From: Tanytarsus gracilentus
Taxonomy: Eukaryota > Arthropoda > Insecta > Diptera > Chironomidae
NCBI GenBank assembly: GCA_038502055.1
Contig: JAXRKN010000045.1
Coordinates: 9,103,501-9,167,500, forward strand
DNA length: 64,000 nucleotides
Reading direction: 5' to 3'
The translations under genes were made by a program, and so were the position numbers. Below the pieces are notes generated by a model. That model was given only the letters and a program-made list of their open reading frames with translations, searched no databases and had not been told where the DNA came from. Below are positions 25,245-36,450 of the stretch, one piece after another; the first letter of the stretch is position 1; every line of letters starts with the position of its first letter.

Positions 25245-25786
25245 ATGAGAATGTTCGAAAAGTGCAATCGAGGCATGAAGCTTCTCGTTTCCTTAGCCAT
25301 TTTTATGCTGTTCGTGACAGTGCATGGTGCTGAAGAGGTGACAAATGTGGATGGCAGCGATAATAAAGGAAATAATATTCAGCAAGCTCAAGCACCGACC
25401 AACTATCATCCGAAAGTCAAACGTGCATGGAATCAACTTCATGGTGCTGGCTGGGGAAAGAGGAGCGAAAATGAAATTGAGGATGAATCGGTCGATGAAT
25501 TGCAGCAACGACTAATGAGACTGTATGCGGAACAATTGCTGGCTAATCGAGTAAGCGAGGATGATACTGACTTTGTCAATGGTGATTATGATGTTGATAA
25601 GCGTGCCAAGTGGAGTCAATTACAGAACGGATGGGGCAAGAGAGATTGGAATCAATTAAGAGGTAAATTAAATTAATTCCAATGCTCTTTTGGAATTTCA
25701 TTAGGAAAATCATCTTCCATATAGGAACTGCGTGGGGTAAGCGAAAGGAGTGGAGCAAATTACAATCGGCATGGGGACGAAAATAA
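25245..25786 (+). CDS. Mip: myoinhibitory peptide / allatostatin-B precursor, copy 2
   Basis: Second complete MIP prohormone, 159 residues. Coding exons are 25245-25662 and 25725-25786, joined in phase 1 across a 62-base intron. A nearer acceptor at 25703 is rejected because it leads to a stop. The start ATG is the first after the acceptor at 25206, and another Met precedes the signal-peptide core (LLVSLAIFMLFVTVHG). Dibasic sites yield AWNQLHGAGW, AKWSQLQNGW, DWNQLRGTAW and KEWSKLQSAW. The first three are followed by GKR and the last by GRK and the stop codon, all suitable for amidation. Tryptophan spacings are 7, 6, 7 and 6. The spacer between peptides 1 and 2 is acidic. N-terminal layout (two early Met, a Cys-Asn pair, then a GMK before the hydrophobic core) parallels copy 1, supporting tandem duplication. 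An AATAAA overlaps the stop and others follow near 25819. Confidence 0.93.
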
Positions 25787-27439
25787 ATATAAAACCGACA
25801 TCACAACCATACGATTATAATAAATAAATGTCTATCCATTGTTCAATTGAAGATCACATCACAGAGCGCATCATGAGAGGAGAAAAATAAAAACACTTTA
25901 AAAAATATATTTGGCAGAGAATCTAAGCTTGTTTTATCTTTGAAATCAAATGTGAATAATAAAATGTTTCTTCTATAAATATATTATAAATCCTCTATAT
26001 GAAGAATATTAATAATATAAATGTGAATTTCCTAAAGCTGCAATTTATTGAGGAAAACTTATTTATTAAGACGTGAATTGAAATTCCGCAATTTATTTTC
26101 GATTGACTTAAATAAAATGATGATGATGAAAATTGAGAGAAAAATGACTAAAATATTCTTTTTATTTCTTTGGTAGAAAAATTCATTGAATCTAACGTAT
26201 TTTTAGCTTTTAAATTTTTTTTAACCGTTTTTTTTCGTTAAAAATTCACTAACATAATTTTGGCATCGTTAAGCATAATTCGGCAAATATTTGCAGAATA
26301 ATCAACAACTCTCAAAAAATCTAATAAACAGGTTCTAATTAACCAAACAAGCTTTCACCTGAGAAACAAACTTAATTTTTTCTCTCGAAATAGCTGCACC
26401 ATCATAAATAGCATCATCAATGCTCCTAATGAGATTCATTATCTGTTACAACTTCCCCTAATCTCCATAGCGTTATGTACAAGCCAATTTGTTCGCTTTC
26501 ATCGAAAACACACAAAATCATTTCGTTTAATTAAATTTCAGAAATGGCACGAGCTTATTTTAGATACCTCACATTTCAATCTTCTTTATACGCGCATCAG
26601 AATGTCATGTCGTCTGCACAATTATGACAGAGATAATTTTATTTGTTGAATCGTAAAATGCGCGAAATGTCAAGATGAGCAGGCGAGAGAGATGATGATG
26701 ATAAGGTATTTAATAAATATATTGCATTCGAAATTTCTACAAAAAGCCGTCATGATTTGAAGTAGAAATTAGAGTGAGTGTGGAAGTAATGTTTTATGAA
26801 ACAGATGGGATGGAAAAAGTGGTTAAATTGAGAAATGTCACGAATGTACTCCAAATTTTTTGTCTTTATTACTCCTCGAATGTGTGACGCACATTTAGCT
26901 TTGGTTTATGTGTAATCAAATTCATTTTGAGGTTAAATACCCGGAGCTTTAAGAATTTTTAATGTTTCTCTTGAAAATAACTTCGAGAAGCTTTTATAAA
27001 GCATTCCAAATTGCAGTTTTGGCTCTTGAATACGAGTTCCATAATTTTCTTTTGCTCTTTTAGTCTTTTGACAATCAAAAATATGAAAGGAAGTTGAGCA
27101 ATGTCGGAATAATCAAAATTTTCACATCGTTCTCGAGATCGAAAAAAAAAATTATTTCATGGTGCTTAAAATGAAAATGTTAATAAAGTTTTTTTCAAAA
27201 TCTGATTGGGATGACTCGCACGCATGCATGGTTTAGTAAATTTTACATAAAATGGTTTATTTTGGTGATTTAATGTGGCATGACAGAGATAATTTAATTT
27301 TGGTTTCAAAATTCATAACGGCCAAAAAAAATTATTTTAACGGTTTAAAAAATTTTAAATTCTTCGTTAGGTTTTTTCTTTCGTCAAATCAAAGACCTCT
27401 GAAATTTTTTCATTAAAAATCAAAGCTCGAGAAGTCAAG
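25787..27439. other. Mip copy 2 3'UTR and intergenic spacer
   Basis: Begins with several AATAAA-like hexamers (for example around 25819-25830) that would end the Mip transcript. The rest is AT-rich and without coding signal up to the ATG at 27440. One copy of the dispersed TTTAACGGTT motif lies at 27336-27345. Confidence 0.4.
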
Positions 27440-28206
27440 ATGAATTTTTCCACAGAAGAACCTCAAATTGAGGATTTAACAACAGTTTCCATCCTCGAGG
27501 AGCAACAAGGAATGTCAAGCCTTACTTTCGAGGAAATACAAGGTGAAAAAGTTAAAATTTCTCGAAATTTCACAATTTTTAATTTACGCCTTCAAAAGCT
27601 CTAGAAAACTACGGATTTTCAATGCAAGCTGGTGGTGCCAGCAGCACTCGATATGAACGTAAGCATTGTTAATGTTATAAATTCACAAAATTAAATTTTT
27701 CAAACTTCCAGCGTCTGATGAAAACCCAATTGTACCTCCTTTAAATTTGGACGGAAGTCTTCTTGATGCTGATCTAATGCGCTCAACTCCTGAACGTGAT
27801 GTTCTGGCACTTGCTGAACGAGTAGAAAAGGGAGAAACTGTTGATCATCTTGAGCTGCAAAGCTCACCGGAAAAGCAACCAGAAAAAGTTCAAGTTACGC
27901 CGATGAAAGCAACTCGTCAGAACTTGGAAAATCGTCACGTAACTTTTTCCCCAGATGTCATGATGAAAACTAAACAAACCCGATTGCCAAAAACTCCAAA
28001 TTTCCGTCGTTCGACGCGTCTCAGTGAGCGTTCATCAAGCGAGAAGAAAAAGGTAATTCTAATTAAAGAATTGTAATCAATGTATGTAATAAATTATATC
28101 GTTATAGGACCAGGAACCAGCTCGTCCTAAAACCAAGCTCGGCCGTGACTTGAAGGCAAAAAAGAAGGATGGAGCAAAAAAGAAGCTCGTTAAGAAATCC
28201 AAATAA
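27440..28206 (+). CDS. unrecognised 200-residue nuclear-type protein with PP1-docking-like motif
   Basis: Four exons, 27440-27542, 27599-27658, 27712-28052 and 28108-28206, join cleanly into 200 residues. I do not recognise the family. The N-terminal half is acidic and hydrophilic. The middle contains a helical-looking block with STPERDVLALAERVEKGE. The C-terminal half carries several SP/TP sites (SSPEK, VTPMK, FSPD, KTPNF), a sequence RHVTF that fits the RVxF protein phosphatase-1 docking pattern, a basic RRSTRLSER patch, and ends in a lysine-rich tail (KKKDGAKKKLVKKSK) suited to nuclear localisation or DNA binding. There is no signal peptide, membrane segment or zinc finger. The pattern of CDK-type sites plus PP1 docking suggests a chromatin or mitotic protein, but that is inference. 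It converges with SNAPC1, 331 bases away. Confidence 0.8.
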
Positions 28207-28537
28207 GTCGCACGAATCTGTCGGTTAGTGAAGTTGTTGCATATTTTTAAAAAATGTATATATTGAATTGAATGAATTAAAAAAGCTGAGTATTTACCAC
28301 AAATCAAAGTGAATTTTTTCACAACTTAAATCTTATCGTACAAAAAATTGCAATCCCAAGATTTAATCCAAGCTTTTTTTGCATAACTTTGTAGACCCCA
28401 TCACGAAAAAACATTGCCATCAGAGTTGATGTAAAAAATTGTAAATTACAAAATTGAATTTAATTTCATGGCAGAATATTTCATTAATTTTGATTGCGAA
28501 AGTTTATCAAATTTACAAAAACGTGGTCACTCAAATT
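28207..28537. other. shared 3' region of convergent genes
   Basis: Short AT-rich interval between two stop codons facing each other. It must contain both polyadenylation sites. No other feature was seen. Confidence 0.5.
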
Positions 28538-29721
28538 TTATTCATAGCATTGCTTCAATTTATCCGAGCATGAACCGAAAGCTCCGATTCCTTGCAGGAT
28601 TTTCTGTGAGCTGTATCCAATTCTTCGAGTCATCTGCCTAAACTCTTCTTCAGATGCTCCTCCCGATTCCGCCTCTTCCTCGTGAGATTGATCTTGTTGC
28701 TGCTTTTCGGGCTTTTGCTTCTTCTTTTTTGTCTCCGTTTGTTGCTTTGAATTTTTCTTCTTTTTCTCCGTTTGTTGCTTTGGATTTTTCGTCTTTTTCT
28801 TTTTGGTCATTTTCGATATCTCATTTGGTATGCTTTCATCGTCGAGATCACTCTCACACGTTAAATTTTTCTCCTCAATAGTCGAATGATTAAGGTAGTC
28901 TTTGCATGTCTGCTTAATCTCTCTACGACTCGTTTTCTTTTGGGTGTCAGTGCTTAAATTTTTAACAGCCTCTTTTATGCACTCAAATGACTCGAGAGCT
29001 TCATTTATTGACACCTTTTCAGGAAGCAAATCCTCGAATGGCTCTAACGCCTTATCTCTTATCTCAGCCAGTTGCTTTAACTCTACGACATCTGTGTATT
29101 GCATTTTAAGGAGATCCTCCTGAATTTCTTTCCAGAATGCCGCCGATTTTGAAGGATCAATGACATCTTCCGCTTCATTGACGGGTGTCCCAAAATCGAG
29201 TGCAAGCTTCTTGCTCTTAATTGTAAATCTAAAGAAGCTCTCAGTGTAGAGATGATAGAGCATTAAACAAATGTCCTGATAGTCGGGATCATCTTTGATG
29301 TCAGCGAGAAATGACTTGAAATATTCCCACTCTCCCGATGTTATTCTTAACTTCAATGTTATAGCAACATCATCGGTGAAATAGAGTTTACTGATGAGAA
29401 AAATAATTCCAGCTTGCTTGAGACTCGATGAATTTTCCAGTATAAATTTATTCTTGAGCGCCTCGAAAACACCGTCGACGAATTTATTGACTACGAAGCT
29501 TGTCATTACGCGGGTTCTGTTTAAAATTGATTTAATTGTAATTATTTAATTAAAAGCATGATAATTAAACCTTACTTGTGAAGAAATATCAGCATTAATC
29601 CTTGTTTGTTGAGAACAAAGTTGAAATACTTTGGATTTGGCCTTCCATAATCGTCAATGTACTGGAGATAATCGTCAATATCTAGCATTAAATTCGAAAC
29701 AATTCCTTTCACCGGATCCAT
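28538..29721 (-). CDS. SNAPC1: snRNA-activating protein complex subunit 1 (SNAP43)
   Basis: Subunit of the SNAPc/PBP complex that binds the proximal sequence element of snRNA genes for RNA polymerase II and III transcription. Exons on the minus strand are 29721-29576 and 29516-28538, joined in phase 2, giving 374 residues. The N-terminal 190 residues follow SNAPC1: a leading DIDDYLQYIDDY block, the helical ILENSSSLKQAGIIFLISKLYFTD region, WEYFKSFLADI, and FRFTIKSKKLALDF with a following DPSKSAAFWKEI. The C-terminal third is low complexity, with lysine/glutamine repeats (KKKTKNPKQQ, EKKKKNSKQQ) encoded by an approximately 33-base DNA repeat (28733-28782), and acidic stretches, as is usual for this subunit. 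The start codon at 29721 lies 349 bases from the CCT8 start on the opposite strand. Confidence 0.88.
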
Positions 29722-30070
29722 TTAACTTTTTTGTTTTTGTTCGTAAATTTTCCCGGCAGTAAACAAAAATATTGAAATATTCAGTTGCGGTACCTTCGAT
29801 AGGGGGAAATTTCTCAATCAAAAGATCCAGCCGATGAAATTAACACAATTTTCTCATAATTAACGTATTGATTCGCTACATTTCAACTACTAATTTAAAT
29901 ATTTACATAATTTGAACAATTTAAATCAACATCCAATGACATTTTCATTCATAAAATTAATTTAAATTCGAATAAACTTTAACATTTTACATGAACTCAC
30001 CCCACCTAACCTTTATTCTCGAAGATTCAATTTTTTAAGGCCGAACAAAAAACATCTGAAAATTTTAAAA
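29722..30070. promoter_or_regulatory. bidirectional promoter region of SNAPC1 and CCT8
   Basis: The start codons of two divergently transcribed housekeeping genes lie 349 bases apart, so both promoters and 5'UTRs must lie here. No clear TATA box at a suitable distance was seen for either gene, which is common for housekeeping promoters. The assignment rests on position alone. Confidence 0.5.
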
Positions 30071-31813
30071 ATGGCAATGCACATACCGAAAGCGCCTGGC
30101 TTCTCATCAATGCTCAAAGAAGGAGCGAGGGTAAGTAAAGAACATGAATTAAGTCGAGTTTCGCAATAACTCGATCGATTTGAGTTATTTTCCTCAAAAA
30201 ACTTGTGACTCATGTGATGTCCAAAAATTTTTAAGGCCTATCATGGTTTGGAAGAAGCCGTTTATCGAAATATTACGGCCTGCAAGGAATTCGCTACCAG
30301 CGTACGATCAGCATATGGACCAAATGGCATGAACAAAATGATTATTAATCACATTGAGAAGCAATTTGTGACATCCGATGCTGGAACAATCATGCGTGAA
30401 TTAGATGTCGAACATCCAGCTGCCAAGTTAATGATCATGGCGAGTCAAATGCAAGAGCAGGAGGTGGGCGATGGAACTAATTTCGTTGTGATTTTGTGTG
30501 GCGCTCTCTTGGAAGCGGCCGAGGAGCTTCTTAGACTCGGCGTTAATGTTACAGACATCTGCGAAGGATATGAGAAGGGATTAGATAAGGTTTTGGAACT
30601 TCTTCCATCGCTCGTCTGCTATGAGATTGATGATGTTAGAAATATCACGAAAGTTAAGGAGGGCTTGAAGAGCGCAATCATGTCCAAGCAGTTTGGAAGT
30701 GAAGATTTCCTCGCTGATCTCATCGCTAAAGCTTGTGTCGCTATTATGCCCGAGCAAACGACCTTCAATGTCGATAATATTCGAGTCTGTAAGATTCTCG
30801 GATGTGGTCTCGGTTCGTCAGAGACAGTCAATGGAATGGTTTTCAAGCGTAATGTTGAAGGTGATATTTCGTCAGCTGAAAAAGCTAAAATCGCCATCTT
30901 CAATTGCCCAATTGACATCACACAGACAGAAACGAAGGGAACTGTTCTGATCAAGACAGCTGAGGAGCTTAAGAGCTTCAGTAAGGGTGAAGACAGTCTT
31001 CTCGAGGATCAAATTAAAGCCATTGCCGAAACTGGAACGAAAGTTATCGTTGCTGGTGGCAAGTTCGGTGACATGGCTCTTCATTTCCTGAACAAATATC
31101 AGATCATGGCAGTTCGTCTCAATTCCAAGTTTGATCTTAGACGTTTGGCAAAGACAGTCGGTGGAACGGTTCTTCCTCGATTGACAGCGCCAACAAGCGA
31201 GGAGCTCGGCTATTGCGATAACGTTTTTGTCGATGAACTCGGTGAGACAGGTGTCGTGATTTTCCGAAACGAAGGAAAGGACAGTAAAATTGCAACAATT
31301 GTCATTCGAGGATCAACCGATAACTATATGGATGATATTGAGCGTGCAATTGATGATGGTGTGAATACTTTTAAGAACCTCACTCGAAATGGCAAATTTT
31401 TGCCCGGCGGTGGTGCCACTGAGATTGAATTAGCACAAAAACTGTCAGAATATGCAGACACACTGCCAGGCTTGGACCAGTATGCCGTGAGAAAATTCGC
31501 AACTGCTCTTGAGACTTTCCCAAAAGCTCTCGCTGAGAATTCCGGCGTTAATGCGACCGATGTCGTACAGAAGTTGCATTTAGCTCACAAGTCAGGAAAA
31601 GTTACTGAGGGATTTGATGTCAATTCAGAACTGCCAGCGACCATTGATGTGAAGACAACTGGAGTCTACGATGGCTATGCAACCAAATACTGGGGAATTA
31701 AGTATGCCGTCGGTGCCGCAACAACCATTCTCAGAGTCGATCAAATCATAATGGCAAAGCGAGCAGGTGGACCAAAGCCACGTGAAGGTCAGCAAGATGC
31801 TGATGACGATTAA
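30071..31813 (+). CDS. CCT8: T-complex protein 1 subunit theta (chaperonin CCT8)
   Basis: One of eight subunits of the cytosolic TRiC/CCT ring that folds actin, tubulin and many WD40 proteins using ATP. Two exons, 30071-30130 and 30236-31813, join in phase 0 to give 545 residues, the usual length. The N-terminus MAMHIPKAPGFSSMLKEGAR and the following YRNITACKEFATSVRSAYGP are typical of theta. Group II chaperonin motifs visible are PNGMNKMI, a degenerate nucleotide loop with EVGDGTNFVV, the apical-domain stretch IKTAEELKSFSKGE, LPGGGATEIELA near the C-terminal equatorial domain, and DGYATKYWGIKYAVGAATTILRVDQIIMAK. The acidic tail after KRAGGPKP also fits. No frame defects. Confidence 0.97.
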
Positions 31814-32917
31814 ATTTATTACCGCAAGAATTAATTACACTTTTTTTCCTTATCCACGCTCACATTAATAATAATAATTTCTGGCTTTCATCAACACCTC
31901 TCATCCAATTAATATTTTATTATAATTATTTTTTAATTGCTTAGCGCGTCTCGTAAAAAAATCTTTTGTAAACTTACGCACTTGAAATTCTGAGGATAAA
32001 AAATTCAAAGAGAAAAATAAAAATGCTTTGAAATAAAGAAAAAAGTTCTTTTGGTTATTAAATTTCAGACCACCATAAAATAAAATCGCCATCAAAACCT
32101 GAAGCAAAAATGCAAAAACAACTTTTTATATTTTCATCAAAATATTAATTTTACCTTTTATTAAATTACAGTCGCATGTTAGTTAATACATAAAATTTGC
32201 ATCAATTAATTAAGATTATTAATTAAGGTATAAAATTTCTTTTCTGCCAAAAAAAAAAGATAAAAAGAGAGAAATGAAAGTAGCCTTAAAGTTCTAATTG
32301 TATTTGTGCTTGTTAACTTAATGACTTAACATTAATTTTTAATGTATGTTCATCAATAACATCGTTATTGGATGAAAGAATAAATTTAAATGAGAATTAT
32401 GATAATGGGGAAGCATCAGGAGTGATAACGAAGTTAAATTTATCATTTTCTTGATTTCATGAGAGAAGTTTGCACGTGTGTGGTGTAATTTTGAAAAGAG
32501 ATTTAAATGCTTGCAATTTTTTTAGAAAAAAGAGATGGGATAAAAAAAATTAATTAATTTCCAGGAACATTTGAATTTGAAAAGTACGTTAAATTTTTTT
32601 TAAAAAAGTTCTTCCTTTTCTATCACATTCCCTCATCAATAAAATAGAATATTTATGTTCTCATCATAATCATAACTGTATCGAGTGCACACACGCGCGC
32701 GCAAAAAAAGAAATTAATGATCGATGATTTAAAGGTTTCAAAAAAAATTCTAGAGGCAGAAAATGCGCGAATGATAAATTAATTCTTAACATATTTAAAC
32801 CAGTTCTTTAATCGCCATTATGGTCGTAAGTTGTAATAAATTATAAATGAAATAAAAGAAAACGGTGGCAATAATTCTTACAATTTCTAATCAGCGATTC
32901 TAATTTTTTTGTGCTTC
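31814..32917. other. CCT8 3'UTR and convergent spacer
   Basis: About 1.1 kb of AT-rich sequence between the CCT8 stop and the 3' end of the minus-strand gene at 32918. It must contain both 3' ends. A short alternating CACGCGCGCG run lies near 32691-32702. No coding signal was seen. Confidence 0.45.
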
Positions 32918-34129
32918 TCAGTCGATTAAATTGTGAAATGATTTTGAGCCGTTTTTGCTATTTTTCATGACATAAAATGTTTTCGGTTTGCCATTGCTCG
33001 GAAATTGTTTGCTGACTTTTTGCTTCTTCGCGGGTGCATAAAAGTGCGGCGATGATTTCTTTTTAAGGATCTTTGCTCGTTCATCGTCATCGTGGCCTTC
33101 GTGTTTGCTAATGCCGTTATAAGTGTAAGTCGACTGCTTGTCTACTGTCTCATTCTCTTGCCACTTGCTACTCGACTTGTCTGATGAAGTCCACGTTGGA
33201 GTGTGCTTTAAGTCAATTAAATCGGCAATGTCGGAATGTCGTAAATTAACCTTTTTCTCCTTATAGCGCTTACTGTTGCCTCGAGTGTCGATACCACCGA
33301 AGATTTTAGCCAGAACTGGAAGATTCCAATGGTAGATTGCGGCTGGCTTTCCATTCGATTTAAATCCCACGGGTATCTAGAAGAAATTTAAAATAACATT
33401 TTAGTTCCCGCACCTTGATAACATTTTTCTTGAACTTAAAATTCATCACGAAATGTGCAAAATATTATGATCATCTCTACCTTGTTGCTCTTCTCGGCAA
33501 TCGCATTCGGTTCATTGACTCCCACAATTTTGTTACCCATGTGTGAATAGTAGTAAGGATTTGGCGGAAGTTTGACAACGAAAATTCTCGAATCGTCGGG
33601 ACGTCCGACATGTCTCGATTGCGTTGCAAGTCTCTTGCGATGGTGATTAGATGGCGATGGTAATTTACTCAGTCCGAGGTTAGTTAACATTTCATGATTA
33701 GAAATTATGCTTTTTGCTGATGATGATGACGATGCCAAAGGTTTATTATCAAGAGTCTTCCTCCCCTTTGTCCGCTTGTTAGATCGTCCATTTGCGGCAA
33801 CCATTTTTGCCTCGGGCTGCGGTGCAAAATTTTCCAGACGTTTTACATATGTAATTGGCGATTGGCTGACATTAAATGCTTTTTTATTGCGTTGCTCATT
33901 GCTTTTGAGCGAAGTTGATGGAGTTGGAACTGCCGAGATTGCATGCAGCAATAGCAGCACACTATAAATAATTATGAAGGGAGAAGAATGAAAGATGTGT
34001 TTTTAAATAAAGAAATTAAATGGTCATAAAGAGATTGCGGGGATGTTCGCATCTCATCACGGCATGCAATCGATCCACATAATTTTGTGCGTGTACTTTA
34101 ATTAGCTGAATTTACAAACGATTTCCCAT
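32918..34129 (-). CDS. unrecognised secreted, basic protein
   Basis: Minus-strand exons 34129-34116, 33961-33481 and 33376-32918 join to 317 residues. The tiny first exon (14 bases) was chosen because it supplies an ATG, the correct phase and a GTAAAT donor, creating a signal peptide MGNRFVLLLLHAISA; this exon is less certain than the others. The body is hydrophilic with many basic pairs (KR, RKR, KK). Two ordered-looking blocks stand out: FVVKLPPNPYYYSHMGNKIVG and, across the intron, IPVGFKSNGKPAAIYHWNL with VLAKIFGG. These look like conserved islands in an otherwise disordered secreted protein. Possible dibasic processing sites exist, but there is no amidation pattern, so I do not call it a neuropeptide. 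No family was recognised. Confidence 0.75.
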
Positions 34130-36450
34130 GCAAAACAATCATTTTTCTCGCAGTAATGATGGATCATAAAAATTGTCTTTCCTTTATAATATAAAATTTC
34201 AACGTATTTTTTGAAATTTTAAAATTTTCCTTCAGATTTTTCAAATTTCAATGGAAACTCACATTTTAAAAAATTTTAGGATTTTTTCAGGCGACTTAAC
34301 CCCTTTTCACTTCCTAGTTTAAAAATGACAATTTAAATTCTCTTTAAATAACCTCAAACATGAACTCTGGAAGAATTGTCACGGCCAGTGACTCTAAGCA
34401 AACATCAAAGAATAAATTCTAAAGAGAAAGGAAGAAATGTAAATTATTGTTTATCGTGTTGAGTAACCACAACGTTTTTTCCATTGTTCATGGCGTTCAG
34501 TATAAAAAAGTAATATCTCGAAAAAATTCTTTTTAAATCGCTCTCATAATAAATTCATTTTTAATTAGATTTTTCTCATTTATTCGCTTCACAGTACATG
34601 TGCGTTGGTTTTTTTTATTGTTGATGTTCAGGGAGAATGATTTTTTATAGAATATCTGAGAATGCAGCATGAGAGCATATAAAATGTACTTATGATTAGG
34701 TGAGGACAGAAATGTGGGGAAATTTATTATCAGATTTTAAAAAAATTGAATTTTAATGAAATTTTTTTCAAAGTAATGAAATTCTTAATTAAAGATTAAA
34801 CAATTTTTGACCTCTCCCTTTATCCGTTCTTCTTCTTCGTGAGATCAAATGTGTACATTTTTATCGCAAAGCATTTTTCTTTTCCACACTAACTTCATAT
34901 ATTAAAAATTATTTTTTTTTCTGCAAAAAAACAGTCAGAAGTGTGGAAGCGAAAAATAAGTCGATTAAGATTTTTTTTATACACGTGTTGCTGAATAATA
35001 ATTAAAGTTCTCATTTTTATCTCTAAAACGATCAGGAAAAATTCTTCCCTTTTTGGTTAATTAAAAAATTTAATTTAAACAAAATGATGCGATTAATTGA
35101 GAAATTCAAAAAGTGTTTGATCGATCATGAATGAATTTTTGACAATGCTCGCACATTTTGGAGAGTGAGAGAGTCGAAAGATTTTCACCACACGCTCTCT
35201 TTTTTTCTCGCGGATATATGTTGAATGAACGAGTCGTCGGAGATGGTCAAGGTCAATGTTTTCTTTTCAACGTTTGTTATTTTTTTCTGCAACTTCTTTC
35301 GCTTTTCCGCTCTTATGATTTCTCGCATTTCGTACATACGTGAACTTCTAGAACGAATTCTTATTAAATTTTATGCGCACAGCACGTGAGAGGGAAATTT
35401 TCAAAATCACCAAAAAAATGTTCAATTAGCAGGTAGCACTGCGAGTTTTTTGATCGGCGACTTCTTCAAATTGACTTTAATTGATTTTTATTCATTAAAC
35501 GGTCATCGCAGGAGGTCGATTCTTGGCTGGAGACATGCTGCACATGGTGATCAGTGCAAAAAAAGGCGAAGATTGAATGATAAGCAAAAAAATTTGAATC
35601 ATTAATAAAGACTAAAACGGTTTTTAAACCTTACGACCACAAAAAATTATAATTCTAGAGCGACATAATAAATCAATGAGATGAAAAACCACAAAAATAT
35701 CTCATAACTTCTCTCTCAATTTCTAAACCATAAACACGTCGTTTTTGACCTACCTAACACTCGAAAGAGTGAAAGAAAGAAGATCGAAGAGTTTAAAAGA
35801 AATATGTGCCAGTGCTCTTCCATGTTAACGCCTCTAACCTTCGACTCATTTGAATGGCAATGGGTGAGAGATATAAACACGATGATAGAATTGAAAGATC
35901 TTTCAAAATCTCACTGTTTATAAATAGAATTTAATAAAAGTCATTGATGAAGATAAAAAGAATAAAAAAATATGCTTAATGGATTTTTAAAAAAAATTTA
36001 ACCTCTAAATTTTTAGTTTTAATTTTTGAAAAAATTCCTGGATTCTTAAAAAAATAACTCACAATAAATCATCAGCCATTGAATGCTTTAATATCCTAAT
36101 TATTATCTTAAATTCAATCCTTAAAATTTTCGAGCTTTTAACAACCGTCGACGGATAGTAAATTAACTGTGTATTGTCATGAAATTATTCCTTATTGCTT
36201 TTTTTGTAAGCAAATTTCTTCACTCTTTAGTTCGAGGATTTTTTTTCGAACGATTTAAAGTCACGCAACCCAAATTTTATTTTTGGCAGAACAGGAGAGA
36301 GTGAGAGAATTTTTTGTTCGTGTATCATGTGTCACCAGCATTTAATTAACAATCAGCTGAAAGGCATATATCGATTTTTTACACTCTCACAGAATTTTTT
36401 CTCCAAATTTTATTTTAGTCTGAATTTGTGGTTGAAGTAAAACAGGCACG
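34130..36450. other. intergenic region between two divergent genes
   Basis: 2.3 kb without a convincing coding exon. A TATAAA-like sequence on the minus strand lies near 34187-34193, at a plausible distance upstream of the secreted-protein start. The plus-strand leader of the sulfatase is near 36400-36450. The rest is AT-rich with no recognised features. Confidence 0.4.

Noticed and set aside
25663..25703. Nearer splice acceptor (TTTCATTAG) in the last intron of Mip copy 2
   Set aside because: Using it leads to an in-frame TAG within seven codons and loses two peptides; the acceptor at 25724 completes them.
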